The translations under genes were made by a program, and so were the position numbers. The notes beneath the pieces were generated by a model. That model made no database searches and was not told the DNA's origin. It was given only the letters and a program-made list of their open reading frames with translations. Of a DNA stretch of 64,000 nucleotides, positions 1 to 9,564 are shown piece by piece. Origin of the DNA: Apoda limacodes (taxonomy: Eukaryota; Arthropoda; Insecta; Lepidoptera; Limacodidae); the NCBI GenBank assembly GCA_946406115.1, contig OX291545.1, positions 5,332,001-5,396,000 on the forward strand, in the 5' to 3' direction. Within the stretch, counting starts at the first letter, position 1, and every line of letters starts with the position of its first letter.

Positions 1-2035
1 AATGAGTAGCAATAAAAACTAGCCGGAACCTTTAAAATTATTAATTATTTAGTGGGCGTATCTTTAAAGATTCCCGCTAAAACTTTATTTCTTCATTTTT
101 GTGGTTCTTTTTCAAATTAGTTATATAAATAAACCACGCAAGTACGAATACATATAACTTTACTTTACATATTACATATAGCTTAACGCTTTATTAAAAG
201 TAATAAAGTCTCATTATTCTTATTAAAATAGTCTATTTTATATGAACCTAACAAAATCAAAATATTGTATAAATAAATGTTATTTTTTTTGTTAAAATAA
301 ATGTTAGATATTAATACCCAGAAACGACGAAAACCGACGAATCTTTGGTAAGGAAACTAAAGTATAAAGAATCTGATGAAATCCTTTCACTATTGATTAT
401 TTGCAACATTTGAACTTATTTTTCGTGGATTACGAAAAGCATGTAATTATTTATGAAGAACACTTTAAATAAAATATGTGCAGGAAAGAGAAAATACTTC
501 CCTCTCAACCTGCACAATTTCTGATGTCCGGGTTTTTCAAAGACAACGGATCGCAGTGGCGACTTTGACTAAGGTTTTACTGTAATCAAAATCTATTAAA
601 ACACAATCTTAACATGTTGGATGTCTCGTGGCTAGTTACTATTAGACTGGTCTGCACTAATATTCTGATTTGAACATGCATATTATAAATTAAAACAACG
701 AAACATGTATCTTTATCGGCGATAAAGAACATTTTACGATGTATAAATTATTTGTAAATAATTTTCTTGTCATTTCACAAAAAAATAATTAAAAATAAAC
801 AATTAAAGGAACAAGCAAAAGGTCTTAAACTATTTACTTTTTTCCATTAAATAGGCCTTACAAAGACATCACCTGTAGGTAAAATAGAAAAACTGATTAA
901 GATCTTTCATCACAAATTTTATCAAAATGACCGGTTATCGACCCTACGCAGCTGAGTTTAAGGAGAAGTTCTCTGAAGAGAACTTTCACCAAATTTTTGA
1001 AAGCTGCGGACATTTCTGGTTAATGACTGCACTCTTAGGTCCATTACTAAATGCTTGTGTACCAGACACCCTATAAACCTTTCAAGGGATTTGGGGGTAA
1101 ACAGTAATAAACGCAACGCCGAAATGAAAATGTTGCAGAAGGCGCCAAGAAAGGCCAGACGGCACAAGATTTTCAATTCAAACTATCATAACTTTTTGTG
1201 TTTAAATCATAACTGCATAAAATAAAAGACTATATTTATATGTTTTTATAACGTACGAGCTAAGATAAACAAAACTAGTAAAAACCTTCGGAAACTCATA
1301 ACACTGGACATTTGCAAACTAATAGTCTGATAGTAATAACTCCAAAATATTAAAAAGACACGAATAGGTACAAAACAAAATACTTTAATATTTTACTAAC
1401 AAAAATAGCTTTCTACGCTCAAAGTGAAAGATAATAGGTAAAAATAAATTTTAAGTAAAAACCTATTTATTATTTTCATTTGCCTCAGGTAAATCACTAA
1501 CACTGTTACTGTGTGGTAACTGTTTATGAAAAAAAAATTGTTAAAACTTGCAGGAATCCATTGCAAAGATTTCTGCAAATTTTTATACTTTATAACGGAA
1601 TAACCGTAATCAGGTAAATGACCGGCAATGCAAGAAACTATCAAAGTTTCCAGACATCCATTTTTAGTTCTTTGTACATATAAAAGGTTTCAAATGTAGA
1701 AACTGGATTTACTCTTTTTACGAATGACGGATGTGTCATTCATTACTTCTATCTTGTCCTTTGCGTGGAGTGAATTTTCTAATAAAAATCAACTAATTTT
1801 CAACAACGCTTAAATAAGAAATAAGATTCAATGGGTTATTTTAACCTGCAACTAAAGTTGCCTTTGTTCACTTTGTGTGTTGGTTCAAGACCATTTAGGT
1901 ACGGTATTTTTATCAGTTCAGAATATGTTGTGTGTGAGTGTAAATAGTCATGTAAGTGATGTATGATATCTTTTCAGTACTCACAGTACAACGGTCTTAC
2001 GTTTACTCTACGGCTCTGTGCCGTACCTACGGACG
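1..2035. other. no recognisable gene
   Basis: AT-rich sequence with frequent stops on both strands. Short open frames are scattered but none resembles a known family. The only stretch with a coding look is at 927-1225, listed separately. No TIR, LTR or tandem array was seen. Confidence 0.5.
927..1225 (+). pseudogene. unrecognised possible coding fragment in two frames
   Basis: An ATG at 927 opens 49 codons ending TAA at 1074-1076. The first 30 residues are mixed and globular-looking (MTGYRPYAAEFKEKF start, then SEENFHQIFESCGHF). A second frame starting at 1076 runs another 49 codons to TAA at 1223, and its middle is basic (MKMLQKAPRKARRHK). The end-to-end join of two frames would fit one old coding sequence broken by a frameshift. 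I do not recognise the family. It may equally be chance, because no splice sites, promoter or neighbouring exon support it. Confidence 0.22.
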
Positions 2036-2039
2036 TTAA

Positions 2040-2345
2040 GAAGGTTATCCTCCTCAATTGCTCTGGTGGCCGTTGCTCGTCATCTTTCAAGCGACGTCCG
2101 CGCTGAAGAGGAATGTGGGAGTTCGCTATACTCCAGATCCTCGGCCTGAGCAATAATGCTCAGTGATTCTACGGGGCGAGCGTCCTCGAACTGAGCAACT
2201 CTGCTCAACGATTCTTCGGCCCGAGCATAAGCAACGATTCTTCGGGCCGAGCATAAGCACATCATAGCACCGTGCATCATAGCACCGTGCCTGCTCACCA
2301 AGGCCCTGGGCTAATATTACACACCGCACGTCCATAGGTTCCACA
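2040..2345. repeat. GC-richer patch with two short tandem duplications
   Basis: This patch is more GC-rich than its flanks and holds two back-to-back duplications. A 26-bp unit (CAACGATTCTTCGG...) occurs at 2206-2231 and 2232-2257. A 15-bp unit, ATCATAGCACCGTGC, occurs at 2261-2275 and 2276-2290. The right edge has TAATATTACACA followed by CGTCCAT, also seen in variant form at 13507-13531, so this is probably a fragment of an interspersed element. No product can be named. Confidence 0.45.
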
Positions 2346-3040
2346 AAAGTCAGTCCCGTCCGCGTAAAACTTCTATGGCGGCGGATACCTACTGGGTGTG
2401 GACGTCGTGGAAAACATCATCGATCGGGCTTTTGGCTGAAGAATTTGAATGTACTTTCTGTCCCCATATATATAATTTGCAAACCTTTTATCCAGAAATC
2501 TGTGTAGGCAGGCTTACGGTTTTCAGTGTTTCTGTAGATAGGTAGTTTCTAATATTGTATATAGATACTTTAATTTCTATATATTAGGGGTTACGAATCA
2601 CCTTAAGTGATTAGGTTTTACTGCTAACCATTAAATATTGTTAATATAATCTTGAACGAGTATACACTATAATTTTCCTTGACCTTTAATAGCGATTTTA
2701 TTTTACTTGCCTCTGAACACACTTTACCTGAATCTCTCTCTCTTGAGCACCTAGCCGGTTGATCGGTAACAAACTCTCACTTTTTGGTGTAACATTTTCG
2801 TTAATATTAGTTTTAAACCTTGCCTCAGAGGCTGTATGAACGCTGGTACTTCCAAACCTTCAGCACCTTTTCTTTTATTCTTAAGCAATGAAACTTCTTT
2901 AAATGTTCAAATAAACAGCCCAAAAAAGAACATTTCACCCATCACTTATCCCATGAAAAGCCTCCAAACAAATAACCTTCACCCAAAGCCATAATGAAAA
3001 TGAAAAGAGAATTTTCCAAAGAGGTTGTTTCATCGCAACC
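2346..3040. other. no recognisable feature
   Basis: AT-rich intergenic sequence. No coding similarity, tandem repeat or transposon end was identified. Confidence 0.4.
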
Positions 3041-3042
3041 CA

Positions 3043-3600
3043 GACGTGGCAAAAAAGCACACGGTCTGCCTGATGGTAAACGGTCACCGTGACCTTTGGA
3101 CGCTTGTAACACGAGGGGTATCACTCGCGCGTTGCCGACCCTTCAAAAATTCAATAACTCCTTTCTTGATGAACCCATACTGTAGTTCTTGGAGAAAACC
3201 TTGGCATCAACATCATTCCACAACTCAAGCGTTCGCGGGACATTTCGGTTCTAAGATGTGAGAATGAATTCCCTGCCGATGGCGAGCGGTGCGATGGTAG
3301 AAAAAAGCCGTGGTCATAATTTCAGACAATTCCTCAGAACACATCCCATTGTACAAGCGGTAGAATACACACAAGGAGGCAGAGTCTTAAAACTGATAAG
3401 GGTTAGATACGGCAAGTGAGTTTGGGATCGTCTACAATTCTCACAGCCCGAGTCAAAAGGGCCAAGTTGGTATCCGGGTGCACTCGCCCAGAGATGGCAG
3501 CGGTACTCCACATGGGGCCGAACTTTCGATTTGTAAAGCAGCAACCAACCTTCGCTCTTCTAAATCCAGAAGTAGACCAGGGAGACGGCACACTGCATTT
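3043..3600 (-). mobile_element. LINE 3' end, C-terminal RT region (CR1/jockey-like)
   Basis: Read on the minus strand, this is the tail of a non-LTR retrotransposon polyprotein. At about 3545-3430 it reads LLYKSKVRPHVEYRCHLW, then GYQLGPFDS, the conserved region after the RT active site. It continues through decayed frames with FYHRTARH-like and RFQRNF-like positions to the 3' box near 3050 (variant TGGCAAAAAAGCACACGGTC). The same tail recurs at 11.75, 16.8, 47.7 and 61.3 kb and inside both palindrome arms. It is 5' truncated, as is usual for LINE insertions, with several frameshifts and no catalytic core left. Clade assignment is by eye. Confidence 0.78.
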
Positions 3601-3659
3601 ATTCAGAGAGGCTTATTACTTTATGCGGACGAACGCCCCGTGTGAACGAGTGCAATGAA

Positions 3660-4484
3660 CGAGAGAGAACCAATGGCTCCTGCCATAGTGGATAGTGCGA
3701 GGTAGTATAGATATTTGCTTGAAGTTGCCTCTACTTGCCACTTGACGAGCTGTTTATCAATTTTTTATAATTTAATTTAATTAATAAATCTCTCAAGACA
3801 AGGAGAGGGGGATCTTAGCTCTTATAGGTTTGCAAACATATATTATTTATTGAGGCAAACCTTACTTCTTATACCTATACTTACACCACCGCGTTTGTGT
3901 TTTCTTTAATCCAATAACATTATGTTTGGTTGTATACTTTAGAAAGTTTGATTTTATTTGTTATCTAATAGTCCACATTTTTAGCATCAAAACTTACCGT
4001 TCAAGTTTGTAAATATTTTTACCCTGTTTGTTTGTGAGGTTTCGAACTTTTGCTTCCTCAAGGAGGATATACAAAAGGAGAAATCATCCTCGCCCCGCAA
4101 CTTAATTCTCAGATTCCGAAGTTTTGACAAAATATATTCTACCTACTTACGTATTCGTTAATGTATCTATATACAGTTTCGAAGTGGGACTGTCTAAGAT
4201 ATAAGCTTTCTGGTTAAACATTGTAACTATTATTACTAACAGTACCTTGTCAACATACCTATGGAAACATTTTGCTTAGCCATATATTTTAGCTTTGAGG
4301 GTATAATAAATATGAAAATGTAAGTAGGTATTTTGATGACAGGATATATAAATAAAAGTCTGAATAAAGTTTTGAAAATGGATTTGAAATATCTATAAAC
4401 CACTACCGTTTCGGAATCAAAGTGGCGTTCTAGCGAGAAGAAACGGCGAAAGAAACTATGTAGCATACGCTATTTTGAATGTTT
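3660..4484. other. no recognisable feature
   Basis: AT-rich sequence left of the palindrome. No coding similarity or repeat was recognised. Confidence 0.4.
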
Positions 4485-4791
4485 TATTAGAATAACAAAA
4501 ATGTCACCACTTTTACGAAATATAAATATCTACTCAGTAAATATATGTTTCGAGAGAAAACACAAATAAGCCTTCAAGCATTTCTAAGATTCGTATGCTA
4601 TTCACCATCTGCAAGAACAACAATTATAAGTACTTAAGGACCTTAATGACTGGTTCAATCAAATGCCACAAAGAGCTAAAACTCTCAGCTAGGTATTAAT
4701 TATGTAATATTAATTTAACATTTATACTATAGCAAAATATACATAATTTAAAAAATACACAATGAAATATCATCTTCTACAAAGAAGCTTC

Positions 4792-4916
4792 TGTTGTGTA
4801 GGTACCTACACGGCTACGTCCGTACGTCCGTGTAACACATTATTAAATAAATCAGCGCGAATTCGGCTCGCTGTGTTTCACTCGTGGCCCACGTTACATA
4901 CAAACATTGGTGACGA
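4792..4916 (+). other. putative 5' LTR end and primer-binding-like site
   Basis: Before the gag start at 4936 lies CATTGGTGACGATTT. In gypsy-like elements an LTR ends in CA and is followed directly by a tRNA-complementary site of the TTGGTGAC type, here 4907-4916. The LTR start is not resolved; TGTTGTGTAGGTACC at 4792 is one candidate. This is inference from spacing and the TGG-containing motif, because no second LTR is present to prove it. The mirror copy lies at about 8322-8446. Confidence 0.4.
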
Positions 4917-4935
4917 TTTACCCACAAAATTTAAA

Positions 4936-5690
4936 ATGTTCTCGGCCTCTGGATCTTTTGGCATGATTTCATGTTTTAATCATGAAAACCAAGACTGGAA
5001 TATTTACAAAACTAAATTGGGACAATGGTTCATCGCTAATAATGTGGATTCTTCTACGGATAAAGCGGATATAAAAAAGCGAGCATGTTTACTTAGTGCA
5101 CTCACGGAGAACACGTACCAATTGACGTGTAATCTCGCCCTTCCGGAAAAATTGGAATCATTAAACTACGAAACAATAATTAAAATTTTGGATGGATATT
5201 TTTTTTTTATACCACTAAGGTGGCAAACAAGCCTACGGTCCGCCTGATAGTAAGCGGTCACCGTAGTCTATGGACGCTTGCAACACCAAGGGCATCACTA
5301 TATCTTATACCAAAGCGTTGTGGATTTGCAGAAAGATACAAATTCTACTCAGCAGCTCAACAGAGTGACGAATCATTCGCACAGTGGGCAGCACGGTTGA
5401 GGGGCCTCAGTGCACATTGCCAGTTCAAGAATTTGGAAGAAACATTACTCGACAAATTTGTAACGGGATTGCAGTCGGAGGCAGAACTGGAAAGACTTTC
5501 CGCCCAGGACGTGACAGAACTGATACTGTCTAAAGCTGTGGAGTTGGCAGAGCGCGTCAGGTGCGCGCGCGCTGGTGCTGCTACAGTCCAAACTCCCCAG
5601 GAACCAGCCTTCAATCCTTTGTTTAAAATAAACAAGGAAGGGAAAAGTGTTCGTCGGCCGGGTGAAAAAGTGTTTAGTTTGCGGTTTTAA
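4936..5690 (+). pseudogene. gypsy-like gag, left arm, interrupted by LINE insert
   Basis: This is a gag-type structural protein of an LTR retrotransposon of the group often annotated K02A2.6-like in insects. The likely ATG is at 4936 (MFSASGSFGMISCFNHENQ). An in-frame ATG at 4762 gives a longer frame that reads into LTR-like DNA. The matrix/capsid-like part holds WNIYKTKLGQWFIANN. A LINE 3' end at 5200-5287 splits it after KILDG, and gag resumes with PKRCGFAERYKFYSAAQQ and runs to 5690 (LLDKFVTGLQSE). A frameshift near 5650 separates gag from the zinc knuckle. The gene cannot make a full product. The mirror copy in the right arm is almost identical. Confidence 0.85.
5200..5287 (-). mobile_element. 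LINE 3' terminal fragment inserted in gag
   Basis: A T-run at about 5200-5208 followed by ATACCACTAAGGTGGCAAAC is the complement of the A-tailed 3' end of the LINE family also present at 3.0, 11.75, 16.8, 47.7 and 61.3 kb. Only about 85 bp is present, so it is extremely 5' truncated. ATAT sits on both sides (GGATGGATAT and CACTATATC), a possible short target duplication. The same insertion at the same site is in the right arm, so it predates the inverted duplication. Confidence 0.85.
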
Positions 5691-5790
5691 GAATCACAAA
5701 TCATCCGATTGTCGTTTTGCGAGTTTTTCGTGTAAAGGTATCCATAAGAAGGGGCACCTCCGTCGTATGTGTCCATACAAAATGTGAAGT
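5662..5790 (+). pseudogene. gag zinc-knuckle segment (CCHC), frameshifted
   Basis: In a different frame from the preceding gag, codons from 5671 give CLVCGFKNHKSSDC, a C-x2-C-x4-H-x4-C knuckle that binds RNA in gag proteins. A second knuckle, CKGIHKKGHLRRMC, follows with its second cysteine replaced by Ile. The frame stops at TGA just after PYKM. Position between gag and protease is as expected for gypsy-like elements. The same sequence is in the right arm. Confidence 0.8.
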
Positions 5791-6075
5791 ACGTGGAGGA
5801 ATGCGAAGGTAACAGCGATGACGCGGGTGATGATGGTGAGTGTCTTTTTAACATTCGTTGTGAACAAGGCAAACCGATAACGGAAACTATTCGTATGGGC
5901 GACCAAAACATACTTTGTGAGATCGATAGCGGTAGTGCAGTAACGGTTTTATTAGAAAAAATGTACAAAAAAAATTAATTAAATGTACCGGGGGTAGGAT
6001 CGATGTTCTTGGTGTAATAAAAATAACGGTTCACTATTCCGGGCAATCGGCGACGTTATCGGTTTTTATAATAAG
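5769..6075 (+). pseudogene. retropepsin-like protease fragment, left arm
   Basis: The frame from 5769 to 5978 gives QNILCEIDSGSAVTVLLE, matching the aspartic protease signature (I/V)DSG(S/A) with the catalytic Asp in DSGS. Retropepsins cleave the Gag-Pol polyprotein and act as dimers. The frame is broken at 5976 (TAA) and protease-like sequence continues, decayed, to about 6075, where an unrelated repeat begins. No RT, RNase H or integrase follows, so the element is cut off within protease. The right-arm copy has the same residues. Confidence 0.82.
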
Positions 6076-6255
6076 CTAGCTGCTGCCAGCGGCTTCGCCC
6101 GCCCTAAATTTCGTTATCAGCGTAGGTTCTTACGGCAACTCCTCTATTATAAAAAAAGATTTGATTGTTATCTTTCCTCTTTAATGGCATAATACATTCG
6201 TGACTGTGAAACCATGGAAATACACTAGAAAATTTCAACCCAATCGGTCAAGCCG
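6076..6255. repeat. interspersed repeat at inner end of left arm
   Basis: From AAGCTAGCTGCTGCCAGCGG the sequence leaves the protease and enters a repeat. It ends with AATTTCAACCCAATCGGTCA, a phrase typical of the tails of several insect interspersed elements. It is copied in the right arm at 6982-7162. A poly-A patch at about 6150-6157 differs between arms (see findings). The family was not identified further. Confidence 0.6.
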
Positions 6256-6981
6256 TTTAATAGTGGACATACCAACAGCAGCGCCACCTACCGGGTCCAA
6301 TTGTATTTTTAATCATCCAGAAACCGTCGAAATACCCATATAAAATTTCAACCTAATTAGTTCAGCTGTTTAGAAGTTATGTGGAAAAGGAAGTAATTAC
6401 GTAATTAAGTAATTAGGAATATACGAAAGGATAATCCTTACTACCCGTTGTCCTATTTCCCGTTTTCCCGTAGGAATGAAGCTAAAGCGTTCATTTATTT
6501 TTTTCTTTTTAGTATTCATATTTTTAAAGACACTGAACGATTTTTATTTACATCAAAAGGGGTCCGATGTGTGATACGATTTTCGTCACATGGGCTAATC
6601 GTACTTTTAAAACATTTATTACAGAGAAATAGTAACTATATTCAGATATTGGTTCAACACAAATTTACCATAAAATGTGGTATCAGTGTTTTTTGTAAAC
6701 AAACTTTTTTTGTCTTAATTAAGATGCTTTAAGACGACGATCTACGACGATTTGTCAAAAAAGTTTTATATTACTTGTTCTATATTGAAGGAGTGACAAT
6801 CGCGGGCTTTTCATATTTGAACGCTTGGTTTTTGGTTTGAGTTCAGCTCCAGCAATGTTTTTAAAGAACAATAGACAATATCACAGGAAATATGGACGGA
6901 GTAGTATTTTTTCTCGATGATAATTTAATAAGTGGCAAAAGTAATTGTGAAGTTCTAAGCCGTCTTAAAGAGGTATTGAAT
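6256..6981. other. unpaired loop of the palindrome
   Basis: These 726 bp separate the arms. The left part (6256-6440) continues repeat-like text (AAATTTCAACCTAATTAG, TTCAGCTGTTTAGAAG). The middle, 6487-6798, is a second copy of 10743-11014. The open frame across 6448-6732 is hydrophobic, and I see no conserved motif or frame conservation in the second copy, so I do not call it a gene. Confidence 0.7.
6487..6798 (+). repeat. direct repeat copy A (partner 10743-11014)
   Basis: GCGTTCATTTATTTTTTTC through CTTAATTAAGAT (6487-6725) matches 10743-10983 nearly base for base. After a stretch of about 45 bp present only here, both copies share CTTGTTCTATATTGAAGG to about 6798 and 11014. Probably a transposon fragment; no ends or coding function recognised. 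Confidence 0.85.
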
Positions 6982-7162
6982 CGGCTTGACCGATTGGGTT
7001 GAAATTTTCTAGTGTATTTCCATGGTTTCACAGTCACGAATGTATTATGCCATTAAAGAGGAAAGATTTGATTGTTTTTTTTTTTTTATAATAGAGGAGT
7101 TGCCGTAAGAACCTACGCTGATAACGAAATTTAGGGCGGGCGAAGCCGCTGGCAGCAGCTAG

Positions 7163-7469
7163 CTTATTATAAAAACCGATAACGTCGCCGATTGCCCGGA
7201 ATAGTGAACCGTTATTTTTATTACACCAAGAACATCGATCCTACCCCCGGTACATTTAATTAATTTTTTTTGTACATTTTTTCTAATAAAACCGTTACTG
7301 CACTACCGCTATCGATCTCACAAAGTATGTTTTGGTCGCCCATACGAATAGTTTCCGTTATCGGTTTGCCTTGTTCACAACGAATGTTAAAAAGACACTC
7401 ACCATCATCACCCGCGTCATCGCTGTTACCTTCGCATTCCTCCACGTACTTCACATTTTGTATGGACAC
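7163..7469 (-). pseudogene. retropepsin-like protease fragment, right arm
   Basis: Minus-strand mirror of the left-arm protease. The frame 7469-7260 gives the same residues as the left arm, including EIDSGSAV, with the same premature end. No downstream pol is present. Confidence 0.82.
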
Positions 7470-7547
7470 ATACGACGGAGGTGCCCCTTCTTATGGATAC
7501 CTTTACACGAAAAACTCGCAAAACGACAATCGGATGATTTGTGATTC

Positions 7548-8302
7548 TTAAAACCGCAAACTAAACACTTTTTCACCCGGCCGACGAACACTTTTCCCTT
7601 CCTTGTTTATTTTAAACAAAGGATTGAAGGCTGGTTCCTGGGGAGTTTGGACTGTAGCAGCACCAGCGCGCGCGCACCTGACGCGCTCTGCCAACTCCAC
7701 AGCTTTAGACAGTATCAGTTCTGTCACGTCCTGGGCGGAAAGTCTTTCCAGTTCTGCCTCCGACTGCAATCCCGTTACAAATTTGTCGAGTAATGTTTCT
7801 TCCAAATTCTTGAACTGGCAATGTGCACTGAGGCCCCTCAACCGTGCTGCCCACTGTGCGAATGATTCGTCACTCTGTTGAGCTGCTGAGTAGAATTTGT
7901 ATCTTTCTGCAAATCCACAACGCTTTGGTATAAGATATAGTGATGCCCTTGGTGTTGCAAGCGTCCATAGACTACGGTGACCGCTTACTATCAGGCGGAC
8001 CGTAGGCTTGTTTGCCACCTTAGTGGTATAAAAAAAAATATCCATCCAAAATTTTAATTATTGTTTCGTAGTTTAACGATTCCAATTTTTCCGGAAGGGC
8101 GAGATTACACGTCAATTGGTACGTGTTCTCCGTGAGTGCACTATGTAAACATGCTCGCTTTTTTATATCCGCTTTATCCGTAGAAGAATCCACATTATTA
8201 GCGATGAACCATTGTCCCAATTTAGTTTTGTAAATATTCCAGTCTTGGTTTTCATGATTAAAACATGAAATCATGCCAAAAGATCCAGAGGCCGAGAACA
8301 TT
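7548..8302 (-). pseudogene. gypsy-like gag, right arm, interrupted by LINE insert
   Basis: Minus-strand mirror of the left-arm gag. The only coding difference noticed in the N-terminal half is RACLHSAL here against RACLLSAL in the left arm. It contains the same LINE tail (7950-8038) at the same position and the same frameshift before the zinc knuckle (7448-7576). Shared lesions show that both arms come from one already damaged copy. Confidence 0.85.
7950..8038 (+). mobile_element. LINE 3' terminal fragment (mirror of 5200-5287)
   Basis: The same truncated LINE 3' end as in the left arm, in opposite orientation, ending GCCACCTTAGTGGTATAAAA at about 8018-8037. Confidence 0.85.
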
Positions 8303-8752
8303 TTAAATTTTGTGGGTAAATCGTCGCCAATGTTTGTATGTAACGTGGGCCACGAGTGAAACACAGCGAGCCGAATTCGCGCTGATTTATTTAATAATGT
8401 GTTACACGGACGTACGGACGTAGCCGTGTAGGTACCTACACAACAGAAGCTTCTTTGTAGAAGATGATATTTCATTGTGTATTTTTTAAATTATGTATAT
8501 TTTGCTATAGTATAAATGTTAAATTAATATTACATAATTAATACCTAGCTGAGAGTTTTAGCTCTTTGTGGCATTTGATTGGACCAGTCATTAAGGTCCT
8601 TAAGTACTTATAATTGTTGTTCTTGCAGATGGTGAATAGCATACGAATCTTAGAAATGCTTGAAGGCTTATTTGTGTTTTCTCTCGAAACATAGATTTAA
8701 TGAGTAGATACTTTATATCTCGTAGAAGTCGTGATATTTTATTTTATTAGTA

Positions 8753-9564
8753 TGGAGTTCTAGTTCATACGACGCAGCCCGAAGATTCGGTGTAAGCCAG
8801 TACTATGTGTGGAAACTGCTCAATTCGTCCGGGCTACACCCTTATCACTATATCAGCGAGTGCAAGCCCTCCACAATAATGATGGACAGCATCGACTAAG
8901 GTTTTGTGAATTGCTGTTACAAAACCTTAACAATTGCAACATCTTCTGGACTGATGAGGCCCTATTTACCAGAGTGGGGCTTTACAACAGGCGGAACGAA
9001 CATTATTGGTCATTTAGCAATCCGCATGTGAATAAAGATAGTTATTACCAAGTGCGTTTTAGTGTGAACGTGTGGGCTGAAATCATTGGCGACGTGATCG
9101 TTGGATCTTGCTTTATTAACGAACGGTTAACAGGAGTGAATTATTTGGAAATGTTACGCGGGGTTATTGAAGATTTAGTGGACGATATACCCTTAGCGTT
9201 TCTGAATAAATTTTTTTACCAACATGATGGCGCGCCTCCTGATTACACAAGTGTAGTGCGCGAATTTTTAAATGAGCGATATAGAGACAGGTGGATCGGG
9301 CGTAGCGGCCTTGTACCATGGCCTCCCAGGTCCCCTGACCTAACACCACTCGATTTCTACTTATGGGGTGAAATAAAAAGACGTGTTTATGTCGAGGAGG
9401 CGCAAAGTTATGATGATCTGCGTAATAAAATAATTAGCGCCTTTGATGAGGTTAAAAGAGAAACTGCGACACTGATGCGGTTGAAAAACAATTTAAGAAG
9501 GCGTGCCCAGTTGTGTATTGAACGAAATGGACTCCACTTTGAACAATTACTACATTATCAGTGA
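8753..9564 (+). pseudogene. mariner-superfamily transposase, DD41D type, 5' truncated
   Basis: This is a cut-and-paste transposase remnant. Just inside the left edge, one frame gives SYDAARRFGVSQYYVWKLLN, the second helix-turn-helix region. A frameshift near 8850 shifts to the long frame ending TGA at 9562-9564. That frame holds all three catalytic Asp: the D of WTDEALF, the D of YQHDGAPP, and the D of TPLDFYLWG after WPPRSPDL. I counted 41 residues between the second and third, which fits the DD41D (rosa-like) group and not DD34D mariner. The first helix-turn-helix and the 5' terminal repeat are missing, cut at the palindrome arm end. No 3' terminal repeat was recognised. Confidence 0.85.

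Larger units (their letters stand above)
4485..6255 (+). repeat. left arm of 4.27-kb inverted repeat (palindrome)
   Basis: This arm reads as the reverse complement of 6982-8752 almost base for base. Paired positions sum to about 13237-13238 along the whole arm (for example 4762 with 8475, 5690 with 7548, 5978 with 7260), so net length change is near zero. I noticed only isolated differences: the base that makes Leu versus His in the gag frame near 5091, one T/C near 4655, and a rearranged 12-base patch near 6157. Identity falls in the outermost ~50 bp (4485-4540). The arm carries an LTR end, gag, zinc knuckle and protease of a gypsy-like element, plus another repeat at 6076-6255. Confidence 0.95.
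6982..8752 (-). repeat. right arm of 4.27-kb inverted repeat (palindrome)
   Basis: Reverse complement of 4485-6255, with differences noted under the left arm. The outermost ~60 bp (8690-8752) is less similar than the rest. The outer end coincides, within a few bases, with the start of mariner-type transposase sequence. Confidence 0.95.

Noticed and set aside
5687..5968. Minus-strand frames of 70-93 codons over the gag/protease (and mirror frames at 7270-7551)
   Set aside because: They are antisense shadows of the zinc-knuckle and protease coding strand and carry no motif.
6448..6732. 94-codon frame in the palindrome loop as a gene
   Set aside because: Hydrophobic, AT-driven composition. The second copy at 10743 has a one-base length change in the T-run that breaks the frame.
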